From positions 2,046,001-2,110,000 of the forward strand of contig JBCAMK010000001.1 of the NCBI GenBank assembly GCA_038503065.1: a DNA stretch of 64,000 bases, given 5' to 3'. Every line of letters starts with the position of its first letter. The first letter of the stretch is position 1. Of the stretch, positions 1-7,382 are shown piece after piece. The translations under genes were made by a program, and so were the position numbers. A model generated the notes under the pieces. That model ran no database searches. It was not told the origin of the DNA and saw nothing but the letters and a program-made list of their open reading frames with translations. Source of the DNA: Paragyromitra xinjiangensis. Taxonomy: Eukaryota > Ascomycota > Pezizomycetes > Pezizales > Discinaceae.

Positions 1-800
1 TTCTTTTCCGGCGAGAAGGGGTATCTTGTGATCATAAGGACGGCGTGGGGGGAGTCCATTGGCTTTGGATTCATCAAACATGTCCAGGAACTCATGGTAT
101 TCCAGGGGGATCCGTTGTTTCCATTCTTCCTTTGTGGCTTGTTTGTCTAAAATTTTATTGATTTCACACAGGGAAATGGCGTAAATCTGGGATGTCCGTT
201 TCTTAGCTAGCCGGCTAAAAGCTGCAGCTCCGATGAAATGGATTTTAAGTTCTTTTGGAGGTCGAATGCCGTGAGTTGTAACCGGAATTTTGGTGGGGGC
301 GCAATGAGTGCGGCAGTGTTCGGATCCAAAAGTAACTTTATTGGCTGCGAATTGTAGGGAAACGTCATGATGCTTCATCCAAGGGATTCCTAGGACTAGC
401 GGATAGTGACCAAGTTGTGTCACAAAGAAGGGGGCTTTTTCCTGATGATCTTGAATAGAAAGCCCGCAATGTATGAGATGAGTGATGGCGCCTGAAGAAA
501 TGAGCCTGCCATCAATGACCTCAAGTTGGCGGGGAATTTTGAGGGGGATAAGAGGGAAATTATGGTGACGCGCAAATTCTTCATCCATGAATGCAAATCC
601 CGAGGCTCCAGTGTCCAATAGTGCGTGAGTTTGTATGGTTTTATTGTTACTTGAAAGATTACAAGAGATAACAAAATGTTCCCCATCCAATTTATCCTCC
701 ACGCACACATCAGATACCGAAAATCCCGAAATAGAAAAAACAGACAGAGAAGAAGAAGAAGAAACCAGAGCAGGGTCACATAGCGACTCTGGTTTTACAA
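1..800 (-). CDS. Pol of element A, N-terminal part (retropepsin and start of RT), partial
   Basis: This frame is -1 relative to gag and is entered through the frameshift signal at 762-807. It stays open from the gag stop to the window edge. A linker comes first, then a retropepsin with an LDTGAS active-site motif and a later LGIPWM segment like the ILG motif of Ty3 proteases. The connector to reverse transcriptase (KIPLL region) is reached at position 1. RT, RNase H and integrase must lie to the left, outside the window. No stop or frameshift is visible, unlike the related copy C. Confidence 0.85.
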
Positions 801-807
801 GTTTAAA
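762..807 (-). promoter_or_regulatory. -1 programmed frameshift signal, gag-pol of element A
   Basis: On the minus strand the heptamer T TTA AAC (801-807) lies in phase with gag codons, two codons before the gag TAA (795-797). A 9-bp stem AAACCAGAG / CTCTGGTTT (787-795 and 762-770 in plus coordinates) with a 16-nt loop begins 5 nt downstream. Pol is open in the -1 frame. U UUA AAC is one of the most efficient known slippery sequences. The same arrangement occurs in element C. Confidence 0.85.
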
Positions 808-2084
808 GACTGGGAAATATCTGCAGCCGTGAAAGAAGGTAATGGATCAACAGATCCCGACGAAGAAGACACTGCGGGAGCTGTATTAACCAGGGCTCCC
901 CTCATTGCGGGTTTTTTTGGCGCTGAGGGGCAGTTGGCGTAGGAGTGGTTTTCACCCGCGCAAAACATACATTTGCCAGTGGACCGACGCCACTGTTTCT
1001 CGAGGTCCGAAAGCTTTTTTCGTCCGTTAATCATGGTGAACCGTTGATCTGGTGCGGGGCGATCCATATTGCTGGTTCTTCTAAAGGAAAGGTCCATGGG
1101 GGCCAGCCCTCCCGGGGTGTGGGAAGGATGGGGGGTAAAGGAGGCAGGAGCGGGGGCAACAAATTTTCCCATGTTGTTTCGGTTGGTATTTTTCTTTTCC
1201 TCCTCGCGGGCCCTGATACGATTATCTAACCGAAGGAGGAGCGAAGTGAAGGTGTTGAAGGTGGTAGGAGGATCTACTATAACAACCATTGCTTCCTTCA
1301 ATTCCTCCGAGATCCCATATTCCAAGGCGTCCATTTTCGCGGTTTCCCCATACTGAAGGCGTCCCATGATGCGTTGGAAATCTGCTAGGTAGGCGGAGAA
1401 CTCCCTCTTTCCTTGTTTCAGTTGGTGGAGTTCCCTCCTTGCTGTTCCGGTTGGGTCAGGGTTGCCAAAGGCGGTTTCCAGGGCCGTAATGAGTTCGGCG
1501 GCGTTGGTCCAAGTGGTTGTCCCATTAGGGAGGACAGTGTGACGGACTTGTTCAAGAGCAGCCCCCTCCAAACGATTGATGGTATAGAGAATCTTATTGT
1601 TCTCGTTGGTGAAGCGGTCGTTGTTGACCGATAGCTTGGAGCGGAGCTGGAGAACAAAGCCGGGGAGTTTATCGCGAGACCCATCGAACTTCTCTGGGTC
1701 GGGCATTTTTTCTGACCGGTGTTGACTTACCAATGGGGGGGGTGGAGGTGGTGCTGGGGAGTGAGGACGTGATTCTCTTTGTGCTCCCAAGCGAGCTTGA
1801 TCCCTTTCCCTTCGTAAGCGGTCAGTGGTTTGGTTGGCTTGTTGAAGGGTTGCATTGGCGTTGGTGAGCTGTATTTGGGTCGTGCCCAGAGTTTGTTCCG
1901 CGTGTTCCCGGGCTTCATCGCTTGCTTCGATTTGTATTTCAAGCCTATGGATGTAGGCACGGGTATCTTGGTAAAGTCTAGCGATATCCGTGCCAGCCAG
2001 TTCAGCGAAACGGTCTTGGGTTGGGAAATCCCAGGTTGCGGATGTTTGGGCATCGGAGGGCGCGGGGTTAGGTACAGCCGACAT
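795..2084 (-). CDS. Gag polyprotein of element A
   Basis: Structural protein of 429 residues that would form the virus-like particle and bind genomic RNA. The start ATG (2082-2084) follows the leader. Residues 30-90 look like a coiled coil (heptad-rich, E/Q/R-rich). A proline run follows, then the Ty3-type Gag core starting near the MPDPEKFDG motif. A canonical zinc knuckle, CX2CX4HX4C, spans residues 372-385. The frame ends two codons after the slippery heptamer. The copy in element C differs by only scattered substitutions in the shared part. Confidence 0.93.
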   Translation of the reverse strand: MSAVPNPAPSDAQTSATWDFPTQDRFAELAGTDIARLYQDTRAYIHRLEIQIEASDEAREHAEQTLGTTQIQLTNANATLQQANQTTDRLRRERDQARLGAQRESRPHSPAPPPPPPLVSQHRSEKMPDPEKFDGSRDKLPGFVLQLRSKLSVNNDRFTNENNKILYTINRLEGAALEQVRHTVLPNGTTTWTNAAELITALETAFGNPDPTGTARRELHQLKQGKREFSAYLADFQRIMGRLQYGETAKMDALEYGISEELKEAMVVIVDPPTTFNTFTSLLLRLDNRIRAREEEKKNTNRNNMGKFVAPAPASFTPHPSHTPGGLAPMDLSFRRTSNMDRPAPDQRFTMINGRKKLSDLEKQWRRSTGKCMFCAGENHSYANCPSAPKKPAMRGALVNTAPAVSSSSGSVDPLPSFTAADISQSLNL

Positions 2085-2307
2085 GGTAAAGATATTTCCT
2101 TAGGTGATTTTGGAAATGGTGGAGTGTGTTGAGTTGGTTCTTAGGTATTCGTGGTCCAACCAGTCAGGTACAACTAGCGTTGGTTCAGGGGTTCTTCGGG
2201 CAGTTGTGCAAGGGAAAAGGTGAAGGATGGATTGGTAAATCCGCGATGCGATGCCCATAGAGCGTGTGTTCTTTGTGGTGAGGGGTGTGGATGAGGAAGC
2301 AACGTAA
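2085..2307 (-). other. Untranslated leader of element A with candidate self-primer binding site
   Basis: About 220 bp between LTR and gag on the minus strand. No clear tRNA-type binding site (TGG plus tRNA 3' end) follows the LTR. Instead ACGTTGCTT (plus coordinates 2297-2305) lies 2 nt after the inferred LTR end and is exactly complementary to AAGCAACGT inside the LTR (2530-2538), about 50 nt downstream of a TATATAA box. This is the arrangement of Tf1-like self-priming elements. Confidence 0.55.
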
Positions 2308-2695
2308 TCTCAGGGAGCGAGGTTTCGTCAAGCCCTTCGGTATCCCCGAAGGTGAGCAGTGCTACTTGAAAGAGACTTCGCCACAATGATAATACAATGT
2401 TTTCCACAGGCCTCACGTAGGGTAAGAATCGAGGTGATTCTGGGGGTCACAGCGACAGCGACGATGATGTTTCTGAGGTAGAAACAGAGATGGTATTTCT
2501 ATAATAGTAGGATGGAGGTAAAGTAAGAGACGTTGCTTAAGGAAAGAAAGAAAGAACAATCACAACTGCGGAAATCCGTCGCTTATATACCCAACCTTCC
2601 CCTTTCGATGACTCATCCATAACTCAACCATTTGAAACAACCCAACCGAATCACAAAGAAACACAACAAAATATTACAATGACTAATCCTTAACA
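2308..2695 (-). repeat. 5' LTR of element A
   Basis: The U5-proximal half aligns well with the 3' LTR of element C (15655-16061), sharing the stretches around AAGCAACGT, the CTCAGAAAC and GCCGTCGCTGTCGC-like segments and GCTTGACGAAAC. The U3 part is diverged. On the minus strand it starts TGTTAAGG at 2695, has TATATAAG about 120 nt in, and ends near CTGAGA at 2308. The inner end is inferred from alignment with C, because no second LTR of A is in the window. Confidence 0.75.
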
Positions 2696-2702
2696 CCGCG
2701 CC

Positions 2703-3568
2703 TATGCCTGACCCTATCCATGAAATCCAAGCTATCAGTCAACAACGACCGCTTCACCAACTAGAATAATAAAATTCTCTATACCATCAATCGGTTGGAG
2801 GGGGCCGCTCTTGAACAAGTCCGTCACACTGTCCTCCCTAATGGGACAACCACTTGGACCAACGCCGCCGAACTCATTACTGCCCTGGAAACTGCCTTTG
2901 GCGACCCCGACCCAACCGGAACAGCGAGGAGGGAACTCCACCAACTGAAACAAGGAAAGAGGGAGTTCTCCGCCTACCTGGCAGATTTCCAACGTATCAT
3001 GGGACGCCTTCAGTATGGGGAAACTGCAAAAATGGACGCCTTGGAATATGGGATTTCGGAGGAACTGAAGGAAGCAATGGTTGTTATAGTAGATCCTCCT
3101 ACCACCTTCAACACCTTCACTTCGCTCCTCCTTCGGCTAGATAATCGTATCAGGGCCCGCAAGGAGGAGAAGAAAAACACCAACCGAAACAACATGGGAC
3201 AATTTGTTGCCCCCGCTCCTGCCTCCTTTGCCCCCCATCCTTCCCACACCCTGGGAGGGCTGGCCCCCATGGACCTTTCCTTTGGAAGAACCAGCAATAT
3301 GGATCGCCCCGCACCAGATCAACGGTTCACCATGATTAACGGACGAAAAAAGCTTTCAGATCTCGAGAAACAGTGGCGTCGGTCCACTGGCAAATGTATG
3401 TTCTGCGCAGGAGAAAACCACTCCTACGCCAACTGCCCCTCCGCACCAAAGAAACCGGCCATGAGGGGAGCTTTAGTCAACACTGCCCCTGCTGCTTCTT
3501 CTTCCGGGTCCATCGACCCATTACCTTCTTTCACGGCTGCGGATGTCTCCCAATCTTTAAACTTTTAA
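2703..3568 (+). pseudogene. Gag fragment of element C
   Basis: Homologous to the C-terminal two thirds of Gag in element A. It begins at the MPDP motif just after A's LTR. About 55 nt of the A-like sequence are replaced by about 11 nt, which shifts the frame. From about 2780 the frame is open to the TAA at 3566-3568 and encodes the Gag core and an intact CX2CX4HX4C zinc knuckle. The N-terminal coiled-coil part is missing because element A is inserted there. Two in-frame-type lesions near 2764-2770 (TAG, TAA) suggest decay. Confidence 0.88.
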
Positions 3569-3601
3569 AACCAGAGTCGCTTCGTGACCCTGCTCTGGTT
3601 T
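3556..3601 (+). promoter_or_regulatory. -1 programmed frameshift signal, gag-pol of element C
   Basis: TTTAAAC at 3556-3562 is in phase as T TTA AAC with gag. The gag stop is at 3566-3568. The stem AAACCAGAG (3568-3576) pairs perfectly with CTCTGGTTT (3593-3601) across a 16-nt loop. Pol continues in the -1 frame. The loop differs by two bases from element A while heptamer, spacing and stem are unchanged, which argues for selection while the family was active. Confidence 0.85.
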
Positions 3602-4078
3602 CTTTTCTTTCTTCTCCTTTGTCGGCATTTTCTATTTCGGGTTTTTCAGTATCTGATGTGTGCGTGGAGGATCAATTGGATGGGGATCATTTTGTTATTT
3701 CATGTAGCCTTTTGAGTAACAATAAAACCATACAAACTCACGCACTATTGGACACTGGAGCCTCAGGATTTGCATTTATGGATGAAGAATTTGCGCGTCA
3801 CCATAATTTCCCTCTTATTTCTCTCAAAAATCCCCGTCAACTAGAAGTCATCAATGGAAGATCCATTTCCTCAGGTGCCATCACCCACCTTGTACATTGC
3901 AGGATGGATATTCAGGACCACCAAGAAAAAGCCCCCTTCTTTGTGACACAACTCGGTCACTACCCGCTGGTCCTGGGAATCCCTTGGATGAAGCATCATG
4001 ATATTTCCTTGCAATTTGCGGCCAACAAAATAACCTTTGGATCCAGCCGCTGCCGTACCCATTGCAACCCTACTGCAC
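3569..4078 (+). pseudogene. Protease part of element C pol, interrupted by element B
   Basis: Open in the -1 frame relative to gag. It carries LDTGASGFAF (retropepsin active site) and the LGIPWM segment, collinear with element A. The frame is broken at 4078/4079 where the 5' LTR of element B begins. The next codons of the same protein resume after 12439. The TSD copy TGCAC is 4074-4078. Confidence 0.88.
4074..4078. repeat. Target site duplication of element B, left copy
   Basis: TGCAC directly precedes the TG of the 5' LTR and is repeated directly after the CA of the 3' LTR (12435-12439). A 5-bp duplication is normal for Ty3-type integrases. Confidence 0.9.
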
Positions 4079-5101
4079 TGTTATACCTATGGCTATAGGC
4101 GTGCAGTGGTCTCCCTGTTACCCTACCTACGTAGGAAGTTACCCTACCTTCCATTTGGTCACCTTCCCGTCTTCGTTGGACCCCTCTGTGGCTGCCTGTT
4201 GCGATATTGGCCTTCCCAGCCTATTCCCAGGCAGTTACCCTGCCTTCCCCGGTTACCCGGCCGTTACCCTGCCTTCAGCAGCGAGTAGATCGAGAAGGGG
4301 GGACACCCGCAAAATATCCGCGTCCCGGAGACTAAAAGTAACCCTTTGGTCGTCAACGGCGCCCTTCCCGCGGAACGTGACCCGGAGGGTATGTATGAGA
4401 GGTCTTCATAGGGCAACTTGGGGCGCCGAGTCACGTGGGCTATTCGGATTAGTCATCAGAGGTCTCCTGCCCGCGCTACGGGGCTCCAAACACCAGCTGT
4501 CGCAACAAAACAATATCGTGTAACCACCTACTCGATCGGGCGAACGCAACCGTCGCAACCGTATCATCGCCACGGCGATCCGAAGATTACTGAACGAGGG
4601 GTAAGCGTCGGAAGTTGGAGATATCGGCTTCACCGATAGGATGTCGGATAAATGGATAAGCGAGTTAGTTCAATTTGTAATAGTAGATAGTTTAGTCCGT
4701 CGACCCAAGCTACAAAGAACACACAGTAGTAAAGAGGACGGGATATAAATACTCTTGCATTGGAGGTCAATTACGAGTCGATCGTAAATCGAGGAAGAAC
4801 GAGCCTTATCAATATTATTTTGTTACCAACATACTTTGTTCCGTGATAAATTCTCCATCGTATCAAGTTGTTTAGCATAGCTTCGCGCTTCAACACTTGT
4901 GTCCTTCCTATTGAGAAAGTTCTTTCAACGGAACAGCCCCGACCCTTATCTCGCTTAAACTATCGTTGCTGCGCGGTTCATGTAAGTTGTCAGGACGTGC
5001 GCTCGGGTATTGTGCTACGGATAGTAGCCGGTCGAGTTACAGAGTCTAGAGAGCTATCTAAAGCTTAGAATTCAGTAGTGGTGCGAAGTACCGGTCTTAC
5101 A
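4079..5101 (+). repeat. 5' LTR of element B
   Basis: Begins TGTTATACC and ends CTTACA. U3 contains five copies of a GTTACCCTRCC-like motif between 4117 and 4275. A TATAAAT box lies at about 4744-4750. The likely transcript start region near 4802 (GCCTTATCAATATT) is complementary to the sequence after the LTR. It differs from the 3' LTR mainly at about 4635, 4768-4790, 4970-4990 and 5065. Confidence 0.95.
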
Positions 5102-5124
5102 GTATATTGATAGGCATATCAATA
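5102..5124 (+). promoter_or_regulatory. Candidate self-primer binding site / hairpin of element B
   Basis: Three nt after the LTR, TATTGATA (5105-5112) and TATCAATA (5117-5124) form a perfect 8-bp hairpin with a GGCA loop. ATATTGATA plus GGC is also complementary to the LTR at 4803-4815 (9 bp, one bulged T, 3 bp). No tRNA-like primer site is evident here. Self-priming as in Tf1 is the natural reading, but is inferred. Confidence 0.5.
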
Positions 5125-5144
5125 CCGAGGATACACTCGACACC

Positions 5145-7382
5145 ATGAGTAGTCACCACGATACGGAGATGTCAGACCACCTTGACATTCTCCAAGACGG
5201 AGACCCCCGTCATCAACTTACTACTAGGTCAACTGGCCGAGTAGCAAGTATCACATCCTCACAGCGTCGCAATCAGCCACGCCATAACACTTCATATGTC
5301 GGCTTCCGAAGCCACAGCCGTACGCGTCCAGGTCTGACAGGCCTTTGGAACACTCTCCCCCGCCCAACCATCGACCAAGGATCAGCCAGCCGGCCGATCC
5401 AAATCGAAGGAGCTACGGAGATTCCACGGTTGACCATAAATGACTCCCCACGTCAGGTGGAGGTCATGCACGCAATCCAAGCAGCATTCGAGTTCATAGT
5501 CGAAAGACAAGACCAAGCAGCAGTAGGCTTTAGTGTAGGAGTGGAGGCTCTTAGCGAAGAGAATCAAGCGCTCTACATTCAGTTAGCCGAGGTTCAGAGG
5601 AACATCGAGCAGGGCTACCAATACGCCGATGGCGAGTTAACCGAGATGCTTGGACGTGTCCAAGGTCTTGAGGTAGCGGCTCAAGAGGCGATCGATGAGA
5701 TGGAAATCCGAAACATCCAACGTCTCGCAAGCGTTGCCACCCATTTTGAACAACGTGAACAGGAACACCGTAGAGTCACCGAGCAGGTCAAGCACGGGCT
5801 GGATGCAGAGATTGCTCATACCCAGCGAAAAGTGGACGAATACCTCACTACTACCCTCGTCGACGTCATTGACAGCAGAATCAGTGAAGCTCAACGTGCT
5901 CGCTCACAACGGGACGACTCCCACCCGGCGGAAGCAACCCGACGTCTCACAAGGAGTGAGAAAGGAAAGGATCGGGAACCCCAAACTACCGCAGGACCAC
6001 CGAGATCCCCATGGGTTCCCATTGCACCAGCAAGTTCTCACAGTTCGCAAGACGGAGGAGATGTTGTGGTAGGACTAAGTCCAGCCGAACAAGCAGCCAT
6101 GCTAGCCAGAATGCGTGAGGATAGAAGACGCTTAGCCGCCGGAAAACTAGCCTGGGAAGAAAACCAGAGACGGCGTAGTATAAGCCAAACCCCTGCCCCC
6201 AATCACCAACCTCCACCTCCCCCAGTGGACCCACAAGGCCCAGCGGTCCACAACCACTATTACGCAGCCGCTCCTAGTGGCGCCAGACATCACAAAATCC
6301 CTATCAGCGAACCAGAAAAGTTCACCGCTGCCACCAACCAGGACCTGAAAACCTGGATTCGAAGCCTCGAAGTTTACTTCAAGGTAAACAGCTTTATGTG
6401 GACCTCAGATGAGTATAAAATCCACTATGCAGCAGGGCGTTGCGATGGACCCAAGGTTAGACCCTACGTCATCATGTATACTAACAAGATGGATGGAGCG
6501 GAAGGATACGCCCGTATCCCCGCATATTCGTACTGGGTGAACTTCGTCGAAAAGATGACCGAAATTTTCGGATCCCCAAACGAACAACGTGACGCAGTCC
6601 ATGCTATGGACAAGGTCACCTACACCACCATCGAAGACTACCTACTGAAGATGAGTAGTCTTAACCTTAAGGTCAGGATGACAGGAATTTTGTGGAGGAT
6701 GAAGGTGGAATCGAAGGTCCCTGTGAAGATCCGGGAGATGATGCTCCCCTTTGGTAAGATCTATGACGATGAGCAGTGGATAGAGCAGTTGCGGGAGGTT
6801 GGAAGGGCAAGAGAAGAGTTTGATTACCATGTCAAACTAGAGAACCGTGGACTCCCGGCCACAGACAGCCGAGGGAAAGCGGAGGAAAAGAAAAAGGAAA
6901 GTCGTAGGGAGAAGGGTTTCAATAGCCGCTTTAAGAAGGAGTCCACTGGCAGTGCTGGACCATCTAAGGACAAGCCCCCCAAGGAGGAAAAACCCACTAA
7001 CACTCAGGGAAGCCCACCGGATTGGAAGAAGCTCCACTACGGTGTCCCCGAGGATCTAATCCAGAAAAGGCGAAAAGCAAAAGCCTGCACCCGCTGCGGA
7101 CGCACCGAGTGCCACTGGAAGACTTGCGACATGAAGGAACCGAGAACAGTCTCGGCAGCTGAATTGACTCGCAAACGAAAGTGGGTCAAACCCAACGAGG
7201 AGGCCACCACAGCCTTAGAAAAGCGGATGAAGTTAGTGCCCAAGACGAGGACCGCGACAGTGTCTTCGGCGGAGAGGACCGTGAGCGGAGTCTCTGTTCC
7301 AAAAGGACAGAGCTCCAAAACCCCTATTAACTTGTACACCAACATGGACTCCGACGAAGAAATGTCGGGGGATTTTCCTTAA
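5145..7382 (+). CDS. Gag polyprotein of element B
   Basis: 745 residues from the first ATG after the leader. The N-terminal half is acidic/Q-rich with a probable coiled coil around residues 105-245. A proline run follows, then a Ty3-type Gag core (FTAATNQDLKTWIRSLEVYF, about residues 388-410) and a Lys/Arg-rich basic tail. Near residues 648-661 is a knuckle-like CX2CX4CX4C, with Cys where retroviral knuckles have His. The protein is much longer than Gag of A (429). It ends at TAA 7380-7382; protease continues in the -1 frame. Confidence 0.88.
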   Translation: MSSHHDTEMSDHLDILQDGDPRHQLTTRSTGRVASITSSQRRNQPRHNTSYVGFRSHSRTRPGLTGLWNTLPRPTIDQGSASRPIQIEGATEIPRLTINDSPRQVEVMHAIQAAFEFIVERQDQAAVGFSVGVEALSEENQALYIQLAEVQRNIEQGYQYADGELTEMLGRVQGLEVAAQEAIDEMEIRNIQRLASVATHFEQREQEHRRVTEQVKHGLDAEIAHTQRKVDEYLTTTLVDVIDSRISEAQRARSQRDDSHPAEATRRLTRSEKGKDREPQTTAGPPRSPWVPIAPASSHSSQDGGDVVVGLSPAEQAAMLARMREDRRRLAAGKLAWEENQRRRSISQTPAPNHQPPPPPVDPQGPAVHNHYYAAAPSGARHHKIPISEPEKFTAATNQDLKTWIRSLEVYFKVNSFMWTSDEYKIHYAAGRCDGPKVRPYVIMYTNKMDGAEGYARIPAYSYWVNFVEKMTEIFGSPNEQRDAVHAMDKVTYTTIEDYLLKMSSLNLKVRMTGILWRMKVESKVPVKIREMMLPFGKIYDDEQWIEQLREVGRAREEFDYHVKLENRGLPATDSRGKAEEKKKESRREKGFNSRFKKESTGSAGPSKDKPPKEEKPTNTQGSPPDWKKLHYGVPEDLIQKRRKAKACTRCGRTECHWKTCDMKEPRTVSAAELTRKRKWVKPNEEATTALEKRMKLVPKTRTATVSSAERTVSGVSVPKGQSSKTPINLYTNMDSDEEMSGDFP

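Larger units (their letters stand above)
1..2695 (-). mobile_element. Element A: Ty3-type LTR retrotransposon, 5' half (runs off left edge)
   Basis: Read on the minus strand this holds a 5' LTR (2695 to 2308), an untranslated leader, a full gag, a frameshift signal, and the protease plus start of reverse transcriptase, which is cut by the window edge. Gag and protease are nearly identical to those of element C on the opposite strand, so both belong to one family. C's pol ends in a chromodomain, so A is very probably a chromovirus too. It lies inside C's gag: C resumes at about 2703, right after A's LTR. All visible coding sequence is open, so A may be intact. Its 3' half and second target duplication lie outside the window. 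Confidence 0.9.

Noticed and set aside
7360..7382. A second -1 frameshift heptamer at the gag end of element B
   Set aside because: G GGG GAT and T TTT CCT do not allow proper re-pairing in the A site; a missing base explains the frame change better.
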